Assembly: GCF_900172345.1 (NCBI RefSeq)
Contig: NZ_FWFY01000010.1
Location: 62,001-126,000, forward strand
From: Limimaricola soesokkakensis
Lineage (GTDB): Bacteria > Pseudomonadota > Alphaproteobacteria > Rhodobacterales > Rhodobacteraceae
Reading direction: 5' to 3'
Length of the DNA: 64,000 nucleotides
The notes beneath the pieces were generated by a model that saw only the letters and a program-made list of their open reading frames with translations, ran no database searches and was not told where the DNA came from. Of this stretch, positions 35,214 through 43,508 are shown piece by piece. The first letter of the stretch is position 1. The number at the start of each line of letters is the position of its first letter. Position numbers and translations under genes: made by a program.

Positions 35214-37091
35214 TCAGCCGATCACGGCGCCGTCGGTGCGGCGGATCGCGATGATCGAGGAGCGCGGCAGCGCGTCGGCATCGGGGAAGTTCATCGGGTG
35301 CTGGATGCCCACGAACATGGTCTTCCGATCCGTGGAGAAGGTCGCGCCGGTGACCTCCGCGCCGTTCGGCCCGGTCATGAAGCGCGCGATCTCCCCGGTT
35401 TCCGGGTCGCCGCAGAGCATCTGGTTGTTGCCCATCCCGGCAAAGTCGTCCTCGTTGCTGTCGTCGCCATCGGTCTGGATCCAAAGCATGCCCTGGCTGT
35501 CGAACTTCATCCCGTCGGGGCTGTTGAACATGTTGCCGGGGGTGACGTTCCCGGAGCCCGCATAGGCGTCGTCATGCACCTCCGGGTTGCCCGCCATCAC
35601 GTAGAGATCCCAGTCGAAGCCGTCGGCGGCGTGATCCTCGCCGGCCGGGCGCCAGCGGACGATCTGGCCGTAATTGTTCTCGGCCCGCGGGTTCGGGCCA
35701 GTGGCCGGGGTCTCGTCGCCGCCGGCATTGGGCTTCACGGCGCGGTTCTTGTTGTTGGTGAGCGCGCAGTAGGCCTCGGCCTTCAGCGGGTTCACCGCGA
35801 CCCATTCGGGCCGGTCCATGGTGGTGGCGCCCACGGCCGAAGCGGCCTGGCGGGTGTGGATATGGATCATCGCGCGATCCATGCCGGTGGCCTCGGGGGT
35901 CAGCGCCAGCCATTCGCCGGTGCCGTCCTCGTGGAACTTGGCCACGTAGAGCTGGCCGTCATCGAGCAGCGTCGAGGTATCCCCGCCCTCCTCGTAGGTG
36001 CCGTTCGAGACGTAGCGGTAGAGGAACTCGCCGCGCTCGTCATCGCCCAGATAAACGACCACGCGGTTGTCGGCGGCCAGCGTCACCTCGGCGTTCTCGT
36101 GCTTGAAGCGGCCCAGCGCGGTGCGCTTCACCGGGGTCGAGCTGGCGTCGGCGGGGTCGATCTCGACCACGTAACCGGCGCGGTTCGGCTCGTTGGGGGT
36201 CTTGGAGATGTCGAAGCGCGGATCGAACTTCTCGTAGTCGTAACCCGATTCCAGCTCGATGCCGTAGCGAGCAAAGCCTTCGGGGCGCTCGAACGCAGGC
36301 TCGGTCGAGCCGAAGTAGCCGTTGAAGTTCTCTTCGCAGGTCAGGTAGGTGCCCCAGGGCGTGCGGCCGGCACCGCAGTTGTTGAAGGTGCCCAGCGCCT
36401 CGGTGCCCGTGGGATCGGCCTCGGTCTTGAGCAGGTCGTGACCGGCGGCGGGGCCTGCGATGCGCATCGGCGTGTTGTGGGTGATGCGGCGGTTATAGGG
36501 GCTGTCGATCACGATCTCCCAGCCATTCTCGCCCTCGGTCACCTCGAACACCGCCACGCCCTGCGCGTCTTGGATCTTGCGCACGTCATCGGCGGAGACC
36601 GGCGCGCCCTCGTCGTTCTGCGGCAGGTTGATGTCGAGATTGGCGTATTCGTGGTTCACCGCGATCACCTCCCGGCCATCGATCGAGAACAGCTCCATGC
36701 CGTCGGTGTTCTCGCCGAAGGCGCGGGCCTGGCCCTCGACCGTGGTGCCGGTGACGGGATCGAAGGCGGGCGCGTCCGAGAACAGCGGGTCGCCCCAGCT
36801 CGCCACGGTCTTCCACTCGTAGCCATCGGGGACGTGGACGGTGAAATCGGTCTGCGCGGCGATCGGGGTGAAGGCGAAGCGCGAGGCGCCCTGCGCCAGC
36901 GCCGTCGACCCCTTGAGCAGGCCCGAGCCCATCACGGCTGCACCCGAGCCGAAAGCCACCAGACCCGACAGGAAGCCGCGACGCGACACGGCGCCCGCGA
37001 CCACGCGGTCGAAATCGGTGGTCTCGGGCGTCGGACGGCGCAGCTCGTCGAGCTCGTCCCAGCTGATCTTGTTGATGTTGAAGCGCTTCAT
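35214..37091 (-). CDS. phoX: PhoX-type alkaline phosphatase
   Basis: The 625-residue protein carries a Tat signal (SRRGFLSG, residues 36-43) followed by a hydrophobic stretch and ALAQG cleavage region, so it is exported folded. The mature part has PhoX signatures: GTFNNCGAGRTPWGTYLTCEENFNG (about 235-260), VYLGDDERGEFLYRYVSNG and FNSPDGMKFDSQGMLWIQTDGD. PhoX is a Ca/Fe-dependent monoesterase that frees phosphate from organic esters, important in marine and freshwater bacteria. A three-repeat Pho box lies about 65-90 bp upstream, consistent with PhoB control. It is followed by a strong terminator and stands as a single-gene unit. Confidence 0.94.
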   Translation of the reverse strand: MKRFNINKISWDELDELRRPTPETTDFDRVVAGAVSRRGFLSGLVAFGSGAAVMGSGLLKGSTALAQGASRFAFTPIAAQTDFTVHVPDGYEWKTVASWGDPLFSDAPAFDPVTGTTVEGQARAFGENTDGMELFSIDGREVIAVNHEYANLDINLPQNDEGAPVSADDVRKIQDAQGVAVFEVTEGENGWEIVIDSPYNRRITHNTPMRIAGPAAGHDLLKTEADPTGTEALGTFNNCGAGRTPWGTYLTCEENFNGYFGSTEPAFERPEGFARYGIELESGYDYEKFDPRFDISKTPNEPNRAGYVVEIDPADASSTPVKRTALGRFKHENAEVTLAADNRVVVYLGDDERGEFLYRYVSNGTYEEGGDTSTLLDDGQLYVAKFHEDGTGEWLALTPEATGMDRAMIHIHTRQAASAVGATTMDRPEWVAVNPLKAEAYCALTNNKNRAVKPNAGGDETPATGPNPRAENNYGQIVRWRPAGEDHAADGFDWDLYVMAGNPEVHDDAYAGSGNVTPGNMFNSPDGMKFDSQGMLWIQTDGDDSNEDDFAGMGNNQMLCGDPETGEIARFMTGPNGAEVTGATFSTDRKTMFVGIQHPMNFPDADALPRSSIIAIRRTDGAVIG

Positions 37092-37154
37092 GGCATGTCC
37101 CCTTGTTGCCGGACGGCTTGTGCCGCCCTGCTAGTGTCCGGCCTTGAAGGGGAT

Positions 37155-37183
37155 GCGACGGTTTTGTGAGAGTTTTGTATCAG
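37155..37183 (-). promoter_or_regulatory. Pho box (three 11-bp direct repeats) upstream of phoX
   Basis: On the minus strand, CTGATAC-AAAA, CTCTCAC-AAAA and CCGTCGC occur in succession with 11-bp periodicity, matching the PhoB consensus of CTGTCAT-type heptamers separated by 4 A/T bases. It lies 64-92 bp before the phoX start, a usual position for PhoB activation. Confidence 0.75.
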
Positions 37184-37264
37184 GGCCGGTTTCGGCGGGA
37201 ACCCGCGGGAACGGCCCCGGTGCTTTCACGTTGACGTGTCAAGAAACATCATCGGAGGCCCGAC

Positions 37265-38215
37265 ATGGCGCATGCGAAGAACCCAGACGCCCATCCGGGC
37301 GACATCAACAAGCCCGGCTGGTTCGCCACCCTCAAGCGGGTCTATTCCGAGATCGGCGACGACCATGTCAGCCTGATCGCCGCCGGCTGCGCCTTCTACG
37401 GCCTGCTGGCAATCTTTCCCGGCATCGTCGCCGCCATGGCGATCGCCGGGCTGTTCTTCGAGCCCTCGACCGTGGTCGACCAGCTGCAGGCGCTCTCGGG
37501 CTTCCTGCCGCAGCAGGCCGCCGAGATCGTGCTGAGCCAAGCCAAGGAGGTCGCGGGCTCCGAGGAGGGCGGGCTCGGCCTCGCCGCGCTATTCGGTATC
37601 CTCGTGGCGATCTACTCCGCCTCCAAGGGCGTGCAGTCGCTGATGGAGGGGCTCAACGTCGCCTTCGAGGCCGAGGAGAGCCGCGGGCTGGTGAGGTTCA
37701 ACCTCGTCAAGCTGGCGCTGACGCTGGGCATGATCCTCGGTTTCCTGCTAATCGTCGCGGTCGCGGCGCTGCTGCCGGCGGTGCTGGGCGTGCTGCCCTG
37801 GGGCGCGACAACCGAGTGGATCATCAACCTTGTGCGCTGGCCCGTGCTGCTGATCCTCGTCGCGCTGGGTCTGGCGATCCTCTACCGCTACGGCCCCGAC
37901 CGGGGCGACAAGAAATGGCGCTGGATCACGCCGGGCGCCGGGCTGGCCTGCCTGCTGTGGCTGGTCGGATCGATCGGCTTCGCCTTCTACGTCCGCAATT
38001 TCGGCGGCTACAACGAGACCTTTGGTGCGCTGGGCGGGGTGATCGTGCTGCTGATGTGGCTGTGGCTGTCCTCCTTCATCGTGCTGATGGGCGCTGAATT
38101 CGACAGCGAGATGGAGCGTCAGGCCAAGCACGACCCGCAGCCCGAGGACGCCAAGAACGACCCCCTCATGGACGATGCCAAGGCCGAGGCCGGCAAACCT
38201 GCCGCGCAGAGCTGA
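37265..38215 (+). CDS. YihY/BrkB-family inner membrane protein
   Basis: The 316-residue protein has the YihY/virulence-factor-BrkB layout: an amphipathic N-terminus (VYSEIGDDHVSLIAAGCAFYGLLAIFP), about six transmembrane helices and a hydrophilic Asp/Lys/Ala-rich tail (275-316). Despite the name of one homologue (RNase BN, now reassigned), the family has no proven ribonuclease role; it is likely a transporter or envelope factor. CGGAGGCC lies upstream of the ATG. A short palindrome TTGAC-GT-GTCAA (37231-37242) lies 23 bp before the start. Confidence 0.88.
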   Translation: MAHAKNPDAHPGDINKPGWFATLKRVYSEIGDDHVSLIAAGCAFYGLLAIFPGIVAAMAIAGLFFEPSTVVDQLQALSGFLPQQAAEIVLSQAKEVAGSEEGGLGLAALFGILVAIYSASKGVQSLMEGLNVAFEAEESRGLVRFNLVKLALTLGMILGFLLIVAVAALLPAVLGVLPWGATTEWIINLVRWPVLLILVALGLAILYRYGPDRGDKKWRWITPGAGLACLLWLVGSIGFAFYVRNFGGYNETFGALGGVIVLLMWLWLSSFIVLMGAEFDSEMERQAKHDPQPEDAKNDPLMDDAKAEAGKPAAQS

Positions 38216-38305
38216 ATCCTTTGCGGATCGACCGGGAATAGCCGTGAAGCGTTAAGAAAGTTTCTCGCGCCGTGCAGTCCGCGACATTTTCTCCGCCGTT
38301 TGCGG

Positions 38306-38334
38306 TTGACCCCCGCGCCCGCCCGTGCATATCT
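38306..38334 (+). promoter_or_regulatory. Candidate promoter of the ilv leader-ilvI-ilvN operon
   Basis: TTGACC (38306-38311) and ATATCT (38329-38334) are spaced by 17 bp. The predicted transcript starts near 38341, about 24 nt before the leader-peptide ATG. Confidence 0.55.
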
Positions 38335-38364
38335 GCGCGGGCGGAACGGAAAGGACCGGAGAAG

Positions 38365-38412
38365 ATGGATCTCCTTCTTGTAATCGGTGAGGCAGGGCGC
38401 GTGGGCCGGTAA
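38365..38412 (+). CDS. ilvL: Branched-chain amino acid leader peptide (ilv attenuator)
   Basis: A 15-codon frame encodes MDLLLVIGEAGRVGR and ends in TAA at 38410-38412. A GGAG site lies 4 nt upstream of the ATG. Codons 3-7 are Leu-Leu-Leu-Val-Ile, exactly the amino acids made by the downstream pathway, and are placed so that a ribosome stalled on them leaves 38395-38404 free. Together with the terminator and antiterminator just downstream this is a classic attenuation leader. It is too short for standard gene calling. Confidence 0.85.
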   Translation: MDLLLVIGEAGRVGR

Positions 38413-38466
38413 CGGCAGGGACCATGACGGTCGACCATGCGCCCCCGGATCACCGGGGGCTTTTTT
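38395..38466 (+). terminator. ilv attenuator (antiterminator and intrinsic terminator)
   Basis: The terminator stem is GCCCCCGG (38441-38448) with CCGGGGGC (38453-38460), loop ATCA, and six T (38461-38466). The competing antiterminator pairs GGGCGCGTGG (38395-38404) with CCATGCGCCC (38435-38444) over 10 bp with one G-U wobble, and would occupy the terminator's 5' arm. The leader stop codon lies in the GTAA loop of a small GCCG/CGGC stem (38405-38416). Confidence 0.85.
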
Positions 38467-38504
38467 GTGCGCAGGGCGCGACAGACAGACAGGGAAACGG
38501 CACG

Positions 38505-40283
38505 ATGACAGGGCAGACGCAATCGGCGCAGACCGGCAGGCAGATGACGGGCGCGAAGATGGTCGTGCAGGCGCTGAAGGATCAGGGCGTCGACACGGTG
38601 TTCGGCTATCCCGGCGGCGCGGTGCTGCCGATCTATGACGAGCTGTTCCAGCAAAACGACATCCGCCACGTGCTGGTGCGCCACGAACAGGGCGCGATCC
38701 ACGCCGCCGAAGGCTATGCCCGCTCCACCGGCAAGCCCGGCGTCGCGATCGTCACCTCCGGCCCCGGCGCCACCAACGCCGTCACCGGCCTGACCGACGC
38801 GCTTCTGGACTCGATCCCGATCGTCGTGCTGTCGGGTCAGGTCCCGACCTTCATGATCGGCTCCGACGCGTTCCAGGAGGCCGACACGGTCGGCATCACC
38901 CGCCCCTGCACCAAGCACAACTGGCTGGTGAAGGAGACCGACCGGCTCGGCCAGACCCTGCACGAGGCGTTCCACGTCGCCACCGCCGGCCGCCCCGGCC
39001 CGGTGCTGGTCGACATCCCCAAGGACGTGCAGTTCGCCACCGGCAGCTATGGCGGCAAGGAAACCCGCTCGACCCGCTACGCGCCCCCCGTCAAGGGCGA
39101 CCGCGCCGCGATCGAGGCGCTGGCGCGGGCCATGGAAACCGCCAAGCGCCCGGTCTTCTACACCGGCGGCGGCGTCATCAACTCGGGCCCCGAGGCCTCG
39201 AAGCTCCTGCGCGAGCTGGTCGCGGCGACCGGCTTCCCGATCACCTCGACCCTGATGGGTCTCGGCGCCTACCCGGCCTCGGGCGAGCAGTGGCTCGGCA
39301 TGCTCGGCATGCATGGTCTCTACGAGGCCAACATGGCGATGCATGGCTGCGATCTGCTGATCTGCATCGGCGCCCGCTTCGACGACCGGATCACCGGCCG
39401 CATCGACGCCTTCTCGCCGAACTCGATCCGCGCCCATATCGACATCGACCCCTCTTCGCTCAACAAGGTGATCCGCACCGACATCCCGATCATCGGCGAC
39501 GTCGCCCACGTGCTGAAGGACCTGCTCGAGGCGTGGTCGGCGGGCGGTCGCAAGACCGACCGCGAGGCGCTGGCGCAATGGCAGGCTCAGATCGGCGAGT
39601 GGCGGTCCAAGGACTGCCTCTCCTTCCGCAACTCCGACAAGGTGATCAAGCCGCAATACGCGCTGCAGCGGCTCGAGGCGCTGACCAAGGACCGCGACCG
39701 CTACATCACCACCGAGGTCGGCCAGCACCAGATGTGGGCGGCGCAGTATCTGGGCTTCGAGGATCCGAACCGCTGGATGACGAGCGGTGGCTTGGGCACG
39801 ATGGGCTACGGTTTCCCGGCCTCGGTCGGCGTGCAGATGGCGCATCCCGACAGCCTCGTCATCAACGTCGCGGGCGAGGCATCGTGGCTGATGAACATGC
39901 AGGAGATGGGGACGGCGGTGCAATACCGGCTGCCGGTCAAGCAGTTCATCCTCAATAACGAGCGTCTGGGCATGGTGCGCCAGTGGCAGGAGCTGCTGCA
40001 TGGCGAGCGCTACTCTCAGAGCTGGTCCGAGGCCCTGCCCGATTTCGTCAAGCTGGCCGAGGCCTTCGGCGCCAAGGGCATCTTGTGCAAGGACCCGGCC
40101 GATCTCGACGACGCGATCATGGAGATGCTCGATTATGACGGCCCGGTCATCTTCGACTGCCTCGTGGAAAAGCACGAGAACTGCTTCCCGATGATCCCGT
40201 CAGGCAAGGCCCACAACGAGATGCTGATGGGCGAGGTCTCCACCGCCCACGCCATCGAAGCCGGCGGCGCGGTGCTGGTATGA
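38505..40283 (+). CDS. ilvI: Acetolactate synthase large subunit
   Basis: The 592-residue ThDP enzyme makes acetolactate or acetohydroxybutyrate for valine, leucine and isoleucine synthesis. It has the PYR domain with the catalytic Glu in VRHEQGAIHAAEGYARSTGKPG, a central FAD-binding domain (MGLGAYPASGEQWLGMLGMHG) and the PP domain. The ThDP/Mg motif begins VAGEASWLMNMQEMGT and ends LNNERLGMVRQWQ; the first Asp of the usual GDxS form is Glu here. The start at 38505 has AGGGAAA upstream. It is preceded by a leader-peptide attenuator and followed by ilvN after 72 bp that contain two perfect palindromes. Confidence 0.95.
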   Translation: MTGQTQSAQTGRQMTGAKMVVQALKDQGVDTVFGYPGGAVLPIYDELFQQNDIRHVLVRHEQGAIHAAEGYARSTGKPGVAIVTSGPGATNAVTGLTDALLDSIPIVVLSGQVPTFMIGSDAFQEADTVGITRPCTKHNWLVKETDRLGQTLHEAFHVATAGRPGPVLVDIPKDVQFATGSYGGKETRSTRYAPPVKGDRAAIEALARAMETAKRPVFYTGGGVINSGPEASKLLRELVAATGFPITSTLMGLGAYPASGEQWLGMLGMHGLYEANMAMHGCDLLICIGARFDDRITGRIDAFSPNSIRAHIDIDPSSLNKVIRTDIPIIGDVAHVLKDLLEAWSAGGRKTDREALAQWQAQIGEWRSKDCLSFRNSDKVIKPQYALQRLEALTKDRDRYITTEVGQHQMWAAQYLGFEDPNRWMTSGGLGTMGYGFPASVGVQMAHPDSLVINVAGEASWLMNMQEMGTAVQYRLPVKQFILNNERLGMVRQWQELLHGERYSQSWSEALPDFVKLAEAFGAKGILCKDPADLDDAIMEMLDYDGPVIFDCLVEKHENCFPMIPSGKAHNEMLMGEVSTAHAIEAGGAVLV

Positions 40284-40285
40284 GC

Positions 40286-40330
40286 GCGTTTCCTTGCAAG
40301 GAAACGCCCCGGAAAATTGGAATTTTCCGG
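40286..40330. repeat. Two abutting 22-bp perfect palindromes in the ilvI-ilvN gap
   Basis: The first (40286-40307) has arms GCGTTTCCTT and its exact complement AAGGAAACGC around GC. The second (40309-40330) has arms CCGGAAAATT and AATTTTCCGG around GG. They are separated by one base, start 3 bp after the ilvI stop, and end 26 bp before the ilvN ATG. In RNA they would form two stacked hairpins. Confidence 0.8.
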
Positions 40331-40355
40331 CCCCGCGCCGGACAGGGAGCATGAC

Positions 40356-40922
40356 ATGCTGAACATCAAGGAAGGCTCGACCAGCCACTCCGCTTACAAC
40401 CTGCGCTCCACCTTCTCCGACGTGGAGGAGCGCCACACCCTCGCGGTGATCGTCGAGAACGAGCCCGGCGTGCTGGCCCGCGTGATCGGCCTGTTCTCGG
40501 GCCGAGGCTACAACATCGAAAGCCTCACCGTGGCCGAGATCGACCATACCGGTCACATGTCCCGGATCACCCTCGTCACTTCCGGCACGCCGCAGGTGAT
40601 CGAGCAGATCAAGGCGCAGTTGGGGCGCATCGTGCCGGTGCACGAGGTGCACGACCTCACCGTCGAAGGCCCGACGGTCGAGCGCGAACTGGCGCTGTTC
40701 AAGGTGCGTGGCGAGGGAGAGCACCGGGTCGAGGCGCTGCGCCTCGCCGACATCTTCCGCGCCAACGTGGTCGACTCGACGCTCGAGAGCTTCGTCTTCG
40801 AGATCACCGGCACCCCGGACAAGATCGACGCCTTCGCCGATCTGATGCGGCCCTTGGGCCTGACCGAGCTGGCCCGCACCGGCGTCGCCGCCCTGTCGCG
40901 CGGACCCGAGGCGCGCGTCTGA
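40356..40922 (+). CDS. ilvN: Acetolactate synthase small (regulatory) subunit
   Basis: The 188-residue subunit activates the large subunit and confers valine feedback inhibition. The N-terminal ACT domain (residues 25-95) has HTLAVIVENEPGVLARVIGLFSGRGYNIESL, the standard signature, followed by a second ACT-like C-terminal domain ending RTGVAALSRGP. The start at 40356 (MLNIKEG) has AGGGAG upstream; a reading from 40317 would cross the palindromes. An overlapping ATGACATGCTGA stretch at 40351 gives a three-codon dead-end frame just before the start. A terminator hairpin follows the gene. Confidence 0.95.
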   Translation: MLNIKEGSTSHSAYNLRSTFSDVEERHTLAVIVENEPGVLARVIGLFSGRGYNIESLTVAEIDHTGHMSRITLVTSGTPQVIEQIKAQLGRIVPVHEVHDLTVEGPTVERELALFKVRGEGEHRVEALRLADIFRANVVDSTLESFVFEITGTPDKIDAFADLMRPLGLTELARTGVAALSRGPEARV

Positions 40923-40941
40923 GGCTTGCGCGGACACGCTG

Positions 40942-40972
40942 ACGCCGCGCGAGGCTTGCCCCCGCGCGGCGT
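40942..40972 (+). terminator. Terminator hairpin of the ilv operon
   Basis: ACGCCGCGCG pairs perfectly with CGCGCGGCGT around an 11-nt loop, 20 nt after the ilvN stop. The trailing sequence is TCCTGCCTT, so the T-tract is poor. Confidence 0.6.
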
Positions 40973-41009
40973 TCCTGCCTTGCTGTGGGCCTGAGCGACG
41001 GAGGACCGC

Positions 41010-41939
41010 ATGGCGCAGAAGATCATCATCGATACCGACCCCGGCCAGGACGACGCCGTGGCAATCCTGCTGGCGCTGGCCTCGCGCGAGATCGACCTGC
41101 TGGGGATCACCGCTGTCGCCGGGAACGTGCCGCTCGACCTGACCCAGCGCAACGCGCGGCAGGTGGTGGAACTCGCGGGCCGCGTTACCCCCGTCTTCGC
41201 CGGATGCGACGCGCCGCTCGCTCGACCTCTCGTCACGGCTGAGCACGTGCATGGCAAGACCGGCCTCGACGGCATTGCCCTGCCCGAGCCCGGCCTGCCG
41301 CTGCAGTCCCAGCACGGCGTCGATTTCATCATCGAGACGCTGCGCCGCGAGGCGCCGGACAGCGTCACGCTCTGCGCGCTCGGGCCGCTCACCAATATCG
41401 CCACGGCGTTCGAACGCGCGCCCGACATCGTCGAACGGGTGCAACGCATCGTGCTGATGGGCGGTGGCTGTTTCGAGGGCGGCAATATCACTCCCGCGGC
41501 CGAGTTCAATATCTATGTCGACCCCGAGGCCGCGAAGATCGTCTTCGGCTGCGGCCGCCCCATCACCGTGCTGCCGCTCGATGCGACGCACAAGGCGCTG
41601 ACCTCCAGGGATTGGATCGCCACGATGCGCGGCATGGGCCGGATCGGCGAGGTGGTGGCGAGCTGGACCGATTTCTTCGAACGTTTCGACGTGGCGAAAT
41701 ACGGCTCGGAGGGCGCGCCGCTGCACGACCCCTGCGTCATCGCCTGGCTGCTGCGCCCCGAGCTCTTCAAGGGTCGCGAGATCAATGTCGAGATCGAGAC
41801 CGGCTCGGAGTTGACGCTGGGCATGACCGTGGCCGATTGGTGGGGCGTCACGGACCGACCCGCGAACGCTCTGTTCATCGGCGATGTCGATCGCGACGGC
41901 TTCTTCGACCTGCTGACCGAGCGGATCGGGCGGCTCTGA
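41010..41939 (+). CDS. Nucleoside hydrolase (IunH family)
   Basis: The 309-residue enzyme has the calcium-binding N-terminal signature IDTDPGQDDAVAI (residues 7-19) and the central GPLTNIA and MGGGCFEGGNITPAAEFNIYVDPEAA motifs of inosine-uridine preferring nucleoside hydrolases; a final metal ligand sits in PLHDPCVIAWLL. It cleaves ribonucleosides to base and ribose for salvage. Substrate preference cannot be set from sequence alone. The gene stands alone, with ACGGAGGA before the ATG and a promoter-bearing 123-bp gap after it. Confidence 0.92.
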   Translation: MAQKIIIDTDPGQDDAVAILLALASREIDLLGITAVAGNVPLDLTQRNARQVVELAGRVTPVFAGCDAPLARPLVTAEHVHGKTGLDGIALPEPGLPLQSQHGVDFIIETLRREAPDSVTLCALGPLTNIATAFERAPDIVERVQRIVLMGGGCFEGGNITPAAEFNIYVDPEAAKIVFGCGRPITVLPLDATHKALTSRDWIATMRGMGRIGEVVASWTDFFERFDVAKYGSEGAPLHDPCVIAWLLRPELFKGREINVEIETGSELTLGMTVADWWGVTDRPANALFIGDVDRDGFFDLLTERIGRL

Positions 41940-42062
41940 CCGGTCCCCGGCGTGCCTGCCACCGCCCGGTCGCTATGCGTATTTAAGGAACAAAGTGGCC
42001 CGCGACGCCGAAATCGGCAGCGCTCCGCTTGGTTCGGCGGCGCGACGGCATAGATCGGGGAC

Positions 42063-43466
42063 ATGAGCCTGCACATCGCCTTCGACAACAGCTACGCCCG
42101 CCTGCCCGACCGCCTGTTCACCCTGCAGGCACCGGTTCCCGTTGCCGCGCCGGGCTGGATCGCCCTCAATGACGGGCTCGCCCGCGAGCTCGGGCTCGAC
42201 CCGGACGCGCTGCGCTCCGAGGAGGGGCTGGCGATGTTCTCCGGCAACGCCGTGCCCGAGGGCGCGGCGCCGTTGGCCCAGCTCTATGCCGGGCACCAGT
42301 TCGGCAGCTGGAACCCGCAGCTGGGCGACGGGCGCGCGATCCTTCTGGGCGAGGTGGTGGGCGCGGACGGCATCCGCCGCGATATCGCGCTCAAGGGATC
42401 GGGGCGCACGCCCTATTCCCGCATGGGCGACGGTCGGGCTTGGATCGGCCCGGTGATCCGCGAATACCTGATGAGCGAGGCGATGCACGCGCTCGGCGTG
42501 CCGACCACCCGCGCGCTCGCCGCCGTCACCACCGGCGAGGAGGTGATCCGCGAGACCGCCCTGCCCGGCGCGGTGCTGACCCGCGTGGCGCAGAGCCATA
42601 TCCGCGTCGGCACCTTCCAGATCCTCACGGCGCGCGGCGATCTGGAGGGGCTGCGCGCGCTGGTCGATCACGCCATGGCGCGGCATTACCCCGAGGCCGG
42701 TTCGGTGCCCGAAATGCTGGCGCAGATGGTGGCGCAGCAGGCCGATCTGATCGCGCAGTGGATGAGCCTCGGCTTCATCCACGGCGTCATGAACACCGAC
42801 AATTGCTCGGTCGCGGGCGAGACCATCGATTACGGCCCCTGCGCCTTCATGGATGCCTACCATCCCGGCCGCGTCTTCTCCTCGATCGACGCCTATGGGC
42901 GCTATGCCTATGGCAACCAGCCGCAGGTGGCGCTGTGGAACATCGCGCAGTTCGCCACATCGCTGGTGCCGCTGATGCCGGACCAGCAACGCGCCGTCGA
43001 CGACTTCACCGCGATCATCAACCGCTTCGCGGATCTCTACCAGAAGGCGTGGATCGCCCGGTTCGGGGCCAAGCTCGGCCTGCCGGACCCGCACCCCGAG
43101 GATCGCCCGCTGATCGAGGGGCTGCTCACGGCCATGACCGGCGCCGAAACCGATTTCACCAATGGCTTCCGCGCGCTGGCCGAAGATGCGCCGGAGCGTG
43201 CCGGCGCCACTCCGGAGTGGATCGCCCAGTGGCGCGCCCGCGGGCCCGATCTCGGCATCGCTGCCGCCGCCAACCCGGTGGTCGTGCCGCGACTGCACCT
43301 GATCGAGGCCGCGATCACCGCCGCCATGGCCGGCGATCACGCTCCGTTCCACGAGATGCTCGGCGTCGTCACTCGGCCATTCGATCCGAACCCGGCGCTG
43401 GCGAAACGTTACGTAGCGCCACCGCAGGAACACGAGAAGGTCGACAAAACTTTCTGTGGCACCTAG
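42063..43466 (+). CDS. selO: Protein adenylyltransferase SelO (YdiU family)
   Basis: The 467-residue pseudokinase-fold enzyme transfers AMP to Ser/Thr/Tyr residues of target proteins, linked to oxidative stress. Family motifs are [61 protein letters not shown] and the metal-binding [27 protein letters not shown]. The C-terminus is KTFCGT, so this is the cysteine form rather than a selenocysteine form. It ends 43 bp before the kinase gene and could share its transcript. Confidence 0.94.
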   Translation: MSLHIAFDNSYARLPDRLFTLQAPVPVAAPGWIALNDGLARELGLDPDALRSEEGLAMFSGNAVPEGAAPLAQLYAGHQFGSWNPQLGDGRAILLGEVVGADGIRRDIALKGSGRTPYSRMGDGRAWIGPVIREYLMSEAMHALGVPTTRALAAVTTGEEVIRETALPGAVLTRVAQSHIRVGTFQILTARGDLEGLRALVDHAMARHYPEAGSVPEMLAQMVAQQADLIAQWMSLGFIHGVMNTDNCSVAGETIDYGPCAFMDAYHPGRVFSSIDAYGRYAYGNQPQVALWNIAQFATSLVPLMPDQQRAVDDFTAIINRFADLYQKAWIARFGAKLGLPDPHPEDRPLIEGLLTAMTGAETDFTNGFRALAEDAPERAGATPEWIAQWRARGPDLGIAAAANPVVVPRLHLIEAAITAAMAGDHAPFHEMLGVVTRPFDPNPALAKRYVAPPQEHEKVDKTFCGT

Positions 43467-43508
43467 AAACGACCGGATCATTCGCCATTTCCCGACAGGA
43501 CCCGCCCT

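Noticed and set aside
41965-42062. Short frames before selO (for example a 22-codon minus-strand frame)
   Set aside because: No ribosome-binding site and no recognisable conservation; more likely untranslated leader.
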